DNA of 60,180 nt from Ichthyobacteriaceae bacterium (GCA_016744755.1 JADGDT010000008.1:7254-67433), one strand, 5' to 3'. Shown: positions 27,793 to 37,197, counted from the stretch's first letter. Translations and numbers: made by a program. The notes: a model not told the origin generated them from the sequence alone.

Positions 27793-28506
27793 ATGAAAAG
27801 TATAGATATATACGGGACTACTTGTTATAATTTTGAAGATAAACTAGGGAGATCTTCTTATAGTGGACTATCAAATATTCTAATTCTAGAATCAGATCCT
27901 AATCCAAATTATTATTCATGGTCTAATTTTCCACCAAATAAACATCAGAAAAGTTGGAGATTATATTTACTTATAAAAAAATCTATTAATTGCTTTCAAG
28001 ATAGAATTCTTCGTCAATCATATACTATTAATAAGAATTTAAATATGGATATTGATATTCTTCCAGGGCAAATAATTTTTGAAAATATAGAAACTCAATG
28101 TATAAGAATCAACACTAACGATGCTTCAACTCTTGAGTCTATTATTAATGAGCTTAAAAATACAGGAATAGAGTTTATTAAGGATAAAAAAGTGAAGGAA
28201 TTTGAAACTGTAATTTTCTTCAAGAAATATACCGAATTAGTTGAAATGCAAGAAGGTGTATATAAAGATAGTAAAGCTGAAGGAATGTATTTCTTTGAAA
28301 TTGATAAGTTAATTGATTGGGATATATTTATTAAAGGGGTAAAAAAGATAAAGAATAGCTGTGATTTCCATTTATTTGATGCTTTCCTATCTTTCAATAT
28401 CGCCAAAGGAAAAGCTGTAGATTATATTGGAATTTATTCTAAACATTGCGAAAAAGAGAGATTCTCAGAGCTAAAAGAAAACATAAAAAAGGTATTCTCT
28501 TCTTAA
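27793..28506 (+). CDS. Hypothetical protein, not recognised
   Basis: A complete 237-residue frame with a plausible promoter. It has no signal peptide or membrane span, so it is probably cytoplasmic. Visible features are an aromatic N-terminal part (YYSWSNFPPNKHQKSWRLY), a mixed alpha/beta middle with an STLESIINELKNTGIEF helix, and a lysine-rich C-terminus (KEKKI-like helices ending KENIKKVFSS). Codon and base usage resemble neighbouring genes. It stands alone between the acyl-CoA synthetase and repeat copy D, next to the restriction operon. I can assign no family. Confidence 0.75.
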   Translation: MKSIDIYGTTCYNFEDKLGRSSYSGLSNILILESDPNPNYYSWSNFPPNKHQKSWRLYLLIKKSINCFQDRILRQSYTINKNLNMDIDILPGQIIFENIETQCIRINTNDASTLESIINELKNTGIEFIKDKKVKEFETVIFFKKYTELVEMQEGVYKDSKAEGMYFFEIDKLIDWDIFIKGVKKIKNSCDFHLFDAFLSFNIAKGKAVDYIGIYSKHCEKERFSELKENIKKVFSS

Positions 28507-28513
28507 TTAATAA

Positions 28514-28863
28514 GGTTCTATTGTTATTTTAATGGTTCGCCCTAATTTATATGGATATTATAAATTAGAAAATCTGTCATGTTGAGCGTGGTTGGTGAGC
28601 GAAGCCGAATGGGGAACAAAAGGAAATGTACCTGCCTCGACATCAAGGCGGGATCGAAACATCTATAGCTACAGTGATAACATAATGTGAGCTATTTTGG
28701 AATAGACCTTTAGAATTACTCACCAACTATAATATTATTGGTGTTCGTGAATCGCTACGCTTATTTCGCTTTGGCCCGCCTAGCCAGCCTCAACGGCTAG
28801 GCGGGCCGTCGAGGCTGTCTCCGCTCAAGGTGACGATTGGTCCACTAAATTAGTGGTAGAACC
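28514..28863. repeat. Intergenic GGTTCTACC inverted-end element, copy D
   Basis: It begins GGTTCTATTGTTATTTTAAT then GGTTCGCCCTAATTTATATG, the same doubled left end as copy A. It ends ACTAAATTAGTGGTAGAACC. Inside are GAGCGTGGTTGGTGAGCG, CATCTATAGCTACAGTGATA (inverted relative to the other copies), the module shared with copy C, and a perfect hairpin GGCCCGCCTAGCC / GGCTAGGCGGGCC at about 28774-28808. It fills most of the 402-base gap before hsdR. Confidence 0.7.
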
Positions 28864-28908
28864 AACTTTTTTATAGTTCACTTTTTTTTGTTTTTGACAT
28901 AATAATCT

Positions 28909-31900
28909 TTAATTATAAACACTCTTACCTCCTCCAACATAGTTTGTATAAATATGCTGATAAACGCTCATTGTTTTTTCTTCTACTTCTGTATCAGAAT
29001 AAACATCTTCAGGAAGCCATAACAACTTATCGTTGATTATTTGTTTTACTTGTGCTTTTATTTGTCGGCTTTCTCGCCATCTATCTATTTTTAACTTTTC
29101 GGCTTTTAGAATGTCTAAAGTTTCTTTTGCTATTTTCTTTACGGTTTTAATTCCTTTTTGAGGTAATTCTTTGCCTTCTTTCAATAAATCGAAAATTGCT
29201 AATACTTCTTGATTTCCTAAATTTTCTCTCACAGCTCTTTGTTCTTCCTCAGTTAAATCAGCAATAAAATCTGTTAGTTCTCCGAATGTTTTAACTGTAT
29301 CTTCTAGTGACTTACCTTTATTGTATTCATCTATAATTTCTTTATATCTATCGTAAAACTCTAACCTTAAAGGATTTTCTTTAAGCATTTGGTCTAGTTT
29401 GTTTTCTATAGCATTTTGTAAATCAAAAACAACTGTGTTCTTACGCTCTACCTTTGAAAATGCAATTTTGAGTTTGTCGAAATCCAAATTACTCAAGTCA
29501 ACATATACTTCTTGTTTTTCTTCTACTTTGTCTTTTACAATTATACTATCGTTTACAATAGATTGCAGTTCTGATATTATACTAGAAACATCTGCCGATT
29601 TTACTTTCTGATTAAGTTGATTGTAGATTGCCTCAATAGCATTATATCTTTTAAGATATTTCTTTGTTGATGGCTCTGGAAATAGCGATTTGTATTTTCT
29701 GAAAACATTACGTGCCATAAACTCAAACGATGTACGAGAAGTTTCGTTTAAATTAACTGCATCAGAAGCATCTTTTAATTTTGCTATCTTCTGCATGGGC
29801 TTGGCATTAATTAGTTCTTCCAAATCAAAATTCAAACCTTTCAGATATGCAGTTGTATCTTTAATTGCTTGTTTCAGTTCATCTTCAACATCTTCCATCC
29901 CGCCTGGCATATTGCCACCCGTTTTTGTGCCACCACCTTGTTCTCCTCCTCCATAAGTAGAAAAAGCTTTTTCTAACTGCTTGTAAACATTGCCATAATC
30001 AACAATCAATCCGTTTTCTTTTTCATCGTCGTACACACGGTTTGCTCTTGCAATAGTTTGCATAAGAGTATGTCCTTTTATGGGCTTATCGAGATATACT
30101 GTAGATACACATTGAGCATCAAATCCTGTTATCCACATAGCACAAACTATTGATAAGCGAAAAGGATTCTCAGCATCTTTAAACTCTTTTTCTAGGTTAC
30201 GCTCAACCATTTTTCTACGGTGAGTTTCTATATCTAATCCCAGTTTTTTGAATTTTTCTACTTCATTTTGCTCACTACTTACTACAACACAAACTTCTGT
30301 TTTCTCTATTTTTTTATACTTTCTCTTTAGCTCTTGTTCTTCTTGTGCATCGTTTGCATTTTCAATTTCATTTGCCAACTCTTTAAGGTACTCTGTCCAA
30401 TACTCCATTATGTATTTATACATTCGTACTGCTGTTGGCTTATCGAGGGTTACAAGCATTCCTTTACCCTGATATCCTCGCTTATTGAAATGCCAAACTA
30501 AATCTTTAGCAATGTCTCGCAATCGTTTTTCGGAAGTACGTATAGGATAATCTTGTTTAAAAAGATGAGCTAACTTTTTCTTTTGGTCTGTATCTAGTGT
30601 TTCATCTTCCAATACTTCGCACATTCTTTCATCCATCTCTGGATTATCTATATCAAGTTCTTCTCCTCTATTTAAATATTTCAAAGGAAGTGTAGCCCCA
30701 TCATCTACAGCACGTTTAAAATCGTATATAGAAACATACTCACCAAATATGTTTTTTGTTATCTCTTGTTCCTCCTTTATTATTGGTGTACCTGTAAAAC
30801 CAAGATAAGATGCATTTGGCAAAGCATTAAAACGCATGTTCTGTGCATATTTACCTCCTTGGGTACGATGTGCTTCATCAGAAATAACAATTACATTATT
30901 CCTTTCGGTAAGTAACGGATATTCCGATTCTTTTTTAGGATCTATAGAAAACTTATGAATTAGTGTGAAAATATACTTGTGATTCTCCGAAAGTAATTCT
31001 CGTAAATGTTCTCTGCCAGTAATCCCTTTTTTATTTCCTGCTACTATATTTTTATCGTTTACAGCTCCAACTCCTGAGAAAGTATCGTAAATCTGATTCT
31101 GCAATTCGCTTCTATCAACAGCTATAAGAAAAGTATATGAACCACCAAGTTCCCTATGTATTTTTTCTGATAGAAACACCATAGAGTAAGATTTTCCACT
31201 CCCTTGCGTATGCCAAAATACTCCAAGCTTTCCTTCTAGTTCTTCTATATTGTTTACATTTTCTACTACTTTGTTTACTCCAATGTATTGGTGGTTTTTA
31301 GCCATCAATTTTACTACATCTCCTTGCGAATTGTCGAACAAAAGGAAATTCTCGAAAACATCCATCAAATGCTTTGGCGAACATGTACCACGCAACATTG
31401 TATCTAAACTTATTATTCCTTCTTCGTTTTCCTCAATACGTTTCCAATCTAAAAAATACTTGTACGGGCTTGTGATTGTACCAACCTTAGCATCTGTCCC
31501 ATTACTTAAAATAATAAAGGCATTGGTATGAAAAACATGGTTTATAGTGTCTTTGTAGTCGGTAAGGTTTTCGGTGTAGGCATTGCGCAAATCGACATGG
31601 TGAGCTTTTAGCTCGAAAAAAACTAATGGAATACCGTTTACAAAGCCAATTACATCTGGTCGGCGACTGTAAAGTTCTCCGACTATTTCGAGCTGACGAA
31701 CTGCTAAAAAACTGTTTGCAGTAGGATTATTGAAATCAAATACTTTTAGTTTCTTCTTTACCAATTCGCTTTTGTTATTGGTAAAACTTACCGAAATACC
31801 ATTTCGCAACAAATTGTACTTGTCTTTGTTTATGCTACCTAGTTTTTTGTCGGCTACTTTTTGTTCTATCTGATCTATAGCTTGTTTATAAGCAGAATCA

Positions 31901-32100
31901 GGTAAATTGGGATTAAACTTATTTAAAGCTTCAAGCAAATATCTTTTCAATATTACTTCGGCTTTTGTGTCTCTTCCCAATAGACTGTTTTCTCCAAAAG
32001 TTTCGTTATGCCATGCAGTTTTTACATCCCACCCAAGTTCTATTAAAACATCTTCGGTGGCTTGTTCTACTAGTGCATCTTCTGAATATTCGTAACTCAT
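28909..32100 (-). CDS. hsdR: Type I restriction endonuclease subunit R
   Basis: This is the motor and nuclease subunit, 1063 residues. The N-terminal PD-(D/E)xK nuclease core is visible as RPDVIGFVNGIPLVFFELK (about residues 147-166). The SF2 translocase has Walker A WHTQGSGKSYS (about 295), DEAH in VISDEAHRTQGG (about 405), SYLGFTGTPI (motif III region) and QTIARANRVYDD (motif VI). It translocates and cleaves DNA unmodified at the HsdS-defined site. It is the last gene of the operon, 32 bases after hsdS. All key motifs are present, so it looks functional. Confidence 0.96.
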   Translation of the reverse strand: MSYEYSEDALVEQATEDVLIELGWDVKTAWHNETFGENSLLGRDTKAEVILKRYLLEALNKFNPNLPDSAYKQAIDQIEQKVADKKLGSINKDKYNLLRNGISVSFTNNKSELVKKKLKVFDFNNPTANSFLAVRQLEIVGELYSRRPDVIGFVNGIPLVFFELKAHHVDLRNAYTENLTDYKDTINHVFHTNAFIILSNGTDAKVGTITSPYKYFLDWKRIEENEEGIISLDTMLRGTCSPKHLMDVFENFLLFDNSQGDVVKLMAKNHQYIGVNKVVENVNNIEELEGKLGVFWHTQGSGKSYSMVFLSEKIHRELGGSYTFLIAVDRSELQNQIYDTFSGVGAVNDKNIVAGNKKGITGREHLRELLSENHKYIFTLIHKFSIDPKKESEYPLLTERNNVIVISDEAHRTQGGKYAQNMRFNALPNASYLGFTGTPIIKEEQEITKNIFGEYVSIYDFKRAVDDGATLPLKYLNRGEELDIDNPEMDERMCEVLEDETLDTDQKKKLAHLFKQDYPIRTSEKRLRDIAKDLVWHFNKRGYQGKGMLVTLDKPTAVRMYKYIMEYWTEYLKELANEIENANDAQEEQELKRKYKKIEKTEVCVVVSSEQNEVEKFKKLGLDIETHRRKMVERNLEKEFKDAENPFRLSIVCAMWITGFDAQCVSTVYLDKPIKGHTLMQTIARANRVYDDEKENGLIVDYGNVYKQLEKAFSTYGGGEQGGGTKTGGNMPGGMEDVEDELKQAIKDTTAYLKGLNFDLEELINAKPMQKIAKLKDASDAVNLNETSRTSFEFMARNVFRKYKSLFPEPSTKKYLKRYNAIEAIYNQLNQKVKSADVSSIISELQSIVNDSIIVKDKVEEKQEVYVDLSNLDFDKLKIAFSKVERKNTVVFDLQNAIENKLDQMLKENPLRLEFYDRYKEIIDEYNKGKSLEDTVKTFGELTDFIADLTEEEQRAVRENLGNQEVLAIFDLLKEGKELPQKGIKTVKKIAKETLDILKAEKLKIDRWRESRQIKAQVKQIINDKLLWLPEDVYSDTEVEEKTMSVYQHIYTNYVGGGKSVYN

Positions 32101-32132
32101 GGTGTTTTTAGTTTTTTATTATTGGTAGTTTC

Positions 32133-33287
32133 TTAAATCCCCTCAACATCTATCATCCCACTCATTAAACGTGGTAACAATATGTCTCGGGCTTCTTTTA
32201 ATAATTGGTTTTGGTTGGTTGTATTTTCAATTTGTGAATACAACAATTTCATATCTGAACCAAATAATTCTAAAATTGGTTCTGTAGGTAGATTTAACTT
32301 AATATTTTTTATTATAGTTTGACTTACATTTTCTTGAGCGGCACCCATTCTATGATTTAATATTACCTCTTTGTTATAAAGTAAATATTGATGAATGAAA
32401 TAAGATAAGTATTCTTTATCTTCTACTAAAAATGCACAACAAGCTTGATTAGTACTAACAGGGATGGTAACAAATGAAGTTTCTCCTATTGTATTACCAT
32501 ACATAGCCAATAAAACTGTATTTGCTGGAAATAATTTAGCAGAAGATTTTGCTAGTCCTGATTCAGTAATGCAATCTTTAGAGCCTGTTAACATAAAATT
32601 CTTTAATTCTCCCGTTTTCACCCAAGGTATTGTTCCTCCGTTGTAATATTCTTGTTCTTTCTTTTTACTCGGAGTTCCTCCAGAAGATGTTTTAACAAAA
32701 TCTCCTATTCTCCTTCCCTCCCACCCCAAAGGTAATCCACTTTCACTATCAATATCCACATTTTCATAACCAGGGAATTTCATTCTAACAAACCACTCCT
32801 CGTAAGTTTGTTGGGCTTTTTCTTCTAGTAACTTTATGCGTTTTAAATTATTCTCAATTAAATCGTCGTATGAAGATAGTATTGAGGCTATTTTTTGTTG
32901 GGTTGGTAATGGCGGGAGTTTAACAGAAACCTCTTTTAGTACTTTTGTGGTTAGACTTGGTATTGCAGCTCCAACATCTAGCAGGGACAAATCGTATGTT
33001 TTCAATAAATAATAAAGAAATTTAGGAAATACTTTCTTTTTATCAATTTTGCTCCAAAACATTGTATCTACAGTTGAGAATGGTGCATTTAAATAAAATA
33101 AATTTGTCAAAGTTCCTTTTCGAGGAATTAATATAGATTCATCATCATATAAAAACGCTTCAACATATCTCATAATTCCGCCAGAACCATATAAAGGATA
33201 TTTACCATCCTTCAATTTTTTATGGTCTTTTCCATATTTAATTTCAAGTAATTCTTTTAACTTAAAATCCTTCCACCCTTCCTTCAT
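32133..33287 (-). CDS. hsdS: Type I restriction-modification specificity subunit S
   Basis: A 384-residue subunit with two target-recognition domains, each followed by a conserved helical spacer. TRD1 is residues 1-120 and includes YGSGGIMRYVEAF. Spacer 1 is PPLPTQQKIASILSSYDDLI through EEKAQQTYEEWFVRMKFPGY. TRD2 is about 185-330, with SSGGTPSKKKEQEYYNGG and IPWVKTGELKN. Spacer 2 ends KEARDILLPRLMSGMIDVE. It binds the two halves of a bipartite site and anchors two HsdM subunits. Its ATG overlaps the stop of the RhuM/Doc gene in an ATGA. The target sequence cannot be predicted here. Confidence 0.95.
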   Translation of the reverse strand: MKEGWKDFKLKELLEIKYGKDHKKLKDGKYPLYGSGGIMRYVEAFLYDDESILIPRKGTLTNLFYLNAPFSTVDTMFWSKIDKKKVFPKFLYYLLKTYDLSLLDVGAAIPSLTTKVLKEVSVKLPPLPTQQKIASILSSYDDLIENNLKRIKLLEEKAQQTYEEWFVRMKFPGYENVDIDSESGLPLGWEGRRIGDFVKTSSGGTPSKKKEQEYYNGGTIPWVKTGELKNFMLTGSKDCITESGLAKSSAKLFPANTVLLAMYGNTIGETSFVTIPVSTNQACCAFLVEDKEYLSYFIHQYLLYNKEVILNHRMGAAQENVSQTIIKNIKLNLPTEPILELFGSDMKLLYSQIENTTNQNQLLKEARDILLPRLMSGMIDVEGI

Positions 33288-34291
33288 AACTCAACAGATT
33301 TAACATTATTAATATTTCTATTAAGAAGACTTATAATAAAACGTTTTACAATTTCGTGTTCTTCCGATTTACTTGTAGCAATAAACAGAGTTAAAGAAGC
33401 TAAAGCTTCGTTGCTAATTATAGTTTTGTTATTATTGGTAATAAGTGCTTTATTTTTATCTAAAAAATACAGAAAACAAGCAGCCGCTATACGCTTATTG
33501 CCATCTACAAACGAATGATTTTTAACAATGTAATACAGTAGATTTGCAGCTTTTTCTTGTATTGTAGGATATAGCTCTTGCGAATCGAATGTTTGAGCAA
33601 TTTGGTTTATTGAGCTGTGGAAACTATCGTCTTTTGGTTTTGCAAATACATCACTTTCATAGTCGGAATACATATTAGCTATAAAGCTTAAATACTGTTC
33701 GTAATTAGGAAAAATAGTTTCTTGCTCAGTAGCTCCTTTTGTATCTAATTCCTCGTGATCGTAATCATCTAGCAACTCCAAACCTTTGGCAAACAAGTTT
33801 AATACCTCGTTGTTTTTAGTTTGGTTTTGTGTTTCTATTGCTCGCCCAAGTATTTGTATTCCTGTTTTTAGGTGTATTATTTCTTGCTCTTTTTCGTGTA
33901 AGCGTTTTTCGTTAATGGCATATCCAGCAACCAAAAAATCTTTTAAACGTTGTGTTGCCCATTGTCTAAACTGTGTACCTCTCTTAGATTTTACACGATA
34001 ACCTACAGATATTATTACATCTAAATTGTAGTATTCTATATTTCTTTCAACAGTTCTATTTCCTTCTTTCTGAACTGTCGCAAAATTTGCGACAGTTGAT
34101 ATTTCTTCTAACTCTCCTTCTCTAAAAACATTATTTATATGTTTTCCTATAGTCTTAATATCTCTATCAAACAATTCGGATAATTGATGTCTGTTAAGCC
34201 AAACTGTCTCATCTTCGAACTTAACTATAACCTCAGTTTTATTATCTTTTGCTTTAAATATTTCTATTTTATTTTGCTCAATACTCATCAT
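33284..34291 (-). CDS. RhuM-family protein fused to a Fic/Doc domain
   Basis: Residues 1 to about 150 match the RhuM family: VWLNRHQLSELFDRDIKTIG, HINNVFREGEL, STVANFATVQKEGNRTVER and YNLDVIISVGYRVKSKRG. A helical linker follows, then a Fic/Doc fold whose core is HSFVDGNKR (H259 to R267). The D-G-N-K-R form resembles Doc toxins, which phosphorylate EF-Tu, rather than AMPylating Fic enzymes with G-N-G-R. The gene is locked into the restriction operon by ATGA overlaps at both ends, with hsdM upstream and hsdS downstream. RhuM genes are known beside type I systems; the role there is not settled. A regulatory or back-up abortive function is inference. The family name 'virulence protein' is historical. 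Confidence 0.9.
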   Translation of the reverse strand: MMSIEQNKIEIFKAKDNKTEVIVKFEDETVWLNRHQLSELFDRDIKTIGKHINNVFREGELEEISTVANFATVQKEGNRTVERNIEYYNLDVIISVGYRVKSKRGTQFRQWATQRLKDFLVAGYAINEKRLHEKEQEIIHLKTGIQILGRAIETQNQTKNNEVLNLFAKGLELLDDYDHEELDTKGATEQETIFPNYEQYLSFIANMYSDYESDVFAKPKDDSFHSSINQIAQTFDSQELYPTIQEKAANLLYYIVKNHSFVDGNKRIAAACFLYFLDKNKALITNNNKTIISNEALASLTLFIATSKSEEHEIVKRFIISLLNRNINNVKSVEL

Positions 34292-36309
34292 AACTTCACA
34301 GCTTGAATTTTATTCATCAATTCGTTAGCTTCTTCGTTAAGAGTGGCAAGCTCACTATGTATTTCAGTCATACGAGTTTTATAGTCGAAATCCATATCAA
34401 TATCAATCTTCACACCAACATAGCGTCCTGGTGTAAGGCTATAATCTTGTTCTTTTATTTCTTCTAAATCTACTATTTTACAAAGTCCCTCTACATTGTT
34501 ATACTTTCCTTCGGGAAAATACTCGTGCAGTGTTTTCCAATCGTTTATACGCTGTAATGTGACTTTGTGTAATTCATAAACAGCCTCATTATAAACTTTA
34601 AACGAAGCATTAAGCTTTCTGATTGTACTTTTAAAAGGAGCTAATATTCTAGTTATTTCTGTCTTTTTCTTCTTCTCCTTTTTAGCTTTTAGCTCCGATT
34701 TATCAGCCTCTTCTTGTACTTGTACTACTATTGTTTTTATGTAGTTAAAAGCATTAATTAATTTATTGGTATCATTATCAGCATTATCGAGAGAAATTAC
34801 AGGTTTTGGTAATAAATCATGAGGGTTTGTATTTTCTATTTCTGAAATAATATCTTTAAACTCATTATAAGTAATTGTATATTTCGTGTAAATATTATTT
34901 AATAAAGAATCGGTATTATCATAATGAAGTTTATCTGTTTCGGCAAAAGCATTTTTATTGCCTCTATACATTTCTACAATAGAAGTAAGATTTGCTTGTT
35001 GTCCATCAGAGAAATCGCTAATTGTAGTACTTACAACACGATAAACATTACGAGCATCAATCATTAATATTTTATCATTATTCTTTTTAGGTTTAGCTTT
35101 ATCATAAAACCAAATGTGGCAAGGCAACGATCTAGTGTAGAAAAAATTATTACCCACTGACACTATACAATCTACATCGCCACTTTCAATAAGTTTTTGG
35201 CGAATTAGTTTTTCGGCATTACCTGCATCAGTCGCCGACGAAGCCATTACAAAACCTGCTCGTCCTTTATCATTTAGGTAAGCATGAAAATATTGCATCC
35301 ACAAATAATTTCCATTTCCAATATCTCCTTTTCCTGTAAGAGGCACTCCAAACTCTAATCTTTCATCTTCGGTAAGAAATTTATTTTTAGCATCAATTTT
35401 ATCAACATTAAAAGGAGGATTTGCCATTACAAAGTCGCACTTTCCTGTAAGGTTGTGAGGATTGGTCTTTCCAGTTTCAGTATCAATATCAGTAAATTTA
35501 TGAGGGTTGGAATAAAAACTGTTGCTCTCAATAATTTTGCCCTCTATACCGTGTATGGCAAGATTCATTTTGGCAAGTCTGGCATTGTTGCTTTTTAGTT
35601 CTGTACCATAAACAGTAATAGCCTCGTTTACAGATTTGTTTTCGTTATTTTGTATAAAATGTGCCGTTTGTACAAACATACCTCCCGATCCACAAGCAGG
35701 ATCGTGAATAATACCGTGATTTGGTTTTATAAAATTTACTATCAAGTTTACCAGAGATGGAGGTGTAAAAAACTCACCGCCTTCTTGTGCTCCCGCCCCT
35801 TGCATTGAGAATTTCATAAGGAAGAACTCGTAGATACGACCAAATACATCACCTTTGGCATGCTTTACTGCGTCCTTATTAAAAACACGTACTAAATCTC
35901 TAAGTAATTTGTCTTCAAACTCTTGATAACTCTTCGGCAAAATACCTGATAAATCTGGATACTCAGCTTCAATAAGTTTCATTGCATTATTTATTGCCTC
36001 GGCTATATCGTCGCTTTCGGGTAAATTGGCGAGGTAATCGTACTTTGCTTTTTCGGGTAACATAATAGCTCCTGCACCAGCAAAATCTTCTTTTGTAGTA
36101 TCACGCTTTTGCTTTGTACGAGGATTTATTGGTAAATTATCTTCTATAATAATCTTTGCATCTTCATAACGATTTTGTGCAAAACGCAGAAGTACCAATC
36201 CTAGCAAAGGGTCTTTATATTCGGCTGCTGTAAGTTTAGAATTTCCCCTTAGCTCGTCTGCTGCATCCCAAAGTTCTTTTTCTAATTTCTTTATAGCTTC
36301 TTGTGTCAT
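34288..36309 (-). CDS. hsdM: Type I restriction-modification methyltransferase subunit M
   Basis: An N6-adenine methyltransferase of 673 residues. A helical HsdM_N domain (about 1-150) precedes the catalytic domain. The SAM-binding motif HDPACGSGGMF lies at about 202, MNLAIHGIEG follows, and the catalytic NPPF is in CDFVMANPPFNVDK at about 297. A lysine-rich coiled segment (about 540-560) and a C-terminal SLTPGRYVG region, which contacts HsdS in this family, complete it. It methylates the site defined by HsdS. It is first of the tightly coupled genes and overlaps the RhuM/Doc start; two ATGs in ATGATG are possible starts for the latter. Confidence 0.96.
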   Translation of the reverse strand: MTQEAIKKLEKELWDAADELRGNSKLTAAEYKDPLLGLVLLRFAQNRYEDAKIIIEDNLPINPRTKQKRDTTKEDFAGAGAIMLPEKAKYDYLANLPESDDIAEAINNAMKLIEAEYPDLSGILPKSYQEFEDKLLRDLVRVFNKDAVKHAKGDVFGRIYEFFLMKFSMQGAGAQEGGEFFTPPSLVNLIVNFIKPNHGIIHDPACGSGGMFVQTAHFIQNNENKSVNEAITVYGTELKSNNARLAKMNLAIHGIEGKIIESNSFYSNPHKFTDIDTETGKTNPHNLTGKCDFVMANPPFNVDKIDAKNKFLTEDERLEFGVPLTGKGDIGNGNYLWMQYFHAYLNDKGRAGFVMASSATDAGNAEKLIRQKLIESGDVDCIVSVGNNFFYTRSLPCHIWFYDKAKPKKNNDKILMIDARNVYRVVSTTISDFSDGQQANLTSIVEMYRGNKNAFAETDKLHYDNTDSLLNNIYTKYTITYNEFKDIISEIENTNPHDLLPKPVISLDNADNDTNKLINAFNYIKTIVVQVQEEADKSELKAKKEKKKKTEITRILAPFKSTIRKLNASFKVYNEAVYELHKVTLQRINDWKTLHEYFPEGKYNNVEGLCKIVDLEEIKEQDYSLTPGRYVGVKIDIDMDFDYKTRMTEIHSELATLNEEANELMNKIQAVKL

Positions 36310-36336
36310 TGTCCTGTAATTATTAACGCTATTTAT

Positions 36337-36714
36337 CTATAGCACATGCTTAGCCAACACCTTCTGTACATCGTAGATATTGACTGATTTATTAAACTTT
36401 TTTGAAATACTTGGATTCGTTTCTGATGAAACCCATATTTTCAACTCCGCATCTAAATCAAAATGACCAGATGTTTCTACCGAAAAACGTGTAATTGATT
36501 TGTAACTTACTGTATAGTATTCTATTTTACTACCTGTAATACCTTGCTTATCTACTAAAATCAAACGCTTGTTTGTAAAAATGAAAGTATCTCTAATAAG
36601 CTTAAATCCTATTTCAACTGATTCATTTTCAACAAGAAGACTTGAATATTCTTGCTCTAGTTTTTGTGGCTCTACTATTCCTGCGTTACCTAGCAGTGAA
36701 GAAAACAATCCCAT
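36337..36714 (-). CDS. Bacterial PH-domain protein (DUF1696-like)
   Basis: A 125-residue single-domain protein with IRDTFIFTNKRLILVDKQG, EYYTVSYKSITRFSVETSGH and DAELKIWVSS. These are the strand pattern and 'FTNKRLI' hallmark of bacterial PH-like (bPH_1/DUF1696) proteins. There is no signal peptide, although the N-terminus MGLFSSLLGNAGI is hydrophobic. Family members are small oligomeric proteins of unclear function. It ends 27 bases before hsdM on the same strand, with no terminator between, so it is probably transcribed into the restriction operon. Whether it takes part in restriction is unknown. Confidence 0.85.
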   Translation of the reverse strand: MGLFSSLLGNAGIVEPQKLEQEYSSLLVENESVEIGFKLIRDTFIFTNKRLILVDKQGITGSKIEYYTVSYKSITRFSVETSGHFDLDAELKIWVSSETNPSISKKFNKSVNIYDVQKVLAKHVL

Positions 36715-36926
36715 GGTTTGAACTTTTAATATTTGGTTGTTAAATATAGAAATAAAATAACCGTATTTAGTATTATGAATATTAGTAATTGAAAAAATTC
36801 ACAATTATTTCAGCTCTGATATTTTTATACTTATACCGTTTTTAGGATGTGTAATAAAAAGTAGGTATTCCAATAGAATTTACGTGTAAAATATCGTCTA
36901 TTTCCAGTGTAGCCCTTAATCTTTCT
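36715..36926. other. Spacer upstream of the PH-domain / restriction operon
   Basis: AT-rich and non-coding. It should carry the operon promoter, but no full TAnnTTTG box was found on the minus strand. Together with copy E, a decayed CTACGAG-like repeat (about 37235-37275) and the glnN terminator, this accounts for the 624-base gap at 36715-37338. Confidence 0.4.
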
Positions 36927-37197
36927 GGTTCTACCCTGAATGTTGTGGAATAATCGTCACCTTGAGCGTGGTTGGTGAGCGTAGCCGAACTAGAGCCAAA
37001 GCGAAGCCGAAAGGTTTATTTCAATAGTTTACATTGTGTTATCACTGTTGCTATAGATCTTTCGACCCCGCCTTGCCCGCTCCTACGATCGAGGCGATCC
37101 GTCGAGGCAAGTACATTACCTTTATTTCATTAAGGTAATTCCGCTCAAGATGACGACTATTCTAAATTACAACTTCCACACAAATAAGGGTAGAACC
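36927..37197. repeat. Intergenic GGTTCTACC inverted-end element, copy E (best preserved)
   Basis: The ends GGTTCTACCCTGAATGTTGT and ACACAAATAAGGGTAGAACC are reverse complements over the outer 11 bases. Similarity then continues inward: TCGTCACCTTGAGCG on the left matches the complement of CGCTCAAGATGACGA on the right. The interior has GTTATCACTGTTGCTATAGA, a 16-base GC-rich palindrome-like stretch, and the hairpin ATTACCTT...AAGGTAAT. At 271 bases this is the cleanest example of the family. Confidence 0.75.

Noticed and set aside
33284-34291. Separate toxin-antitoxin pair
   Set aside because: There is one fused reading frame with no adjacent small antitoxin gene; it was annotated as a restriction-operon component instead.
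28909-36714. Recently acquired genomic island
   Set aside because: Base composition and codon use look like the neighbours, and no integrase, tRNA or flanking direct repeats were seen, so recent transfer is not supported.
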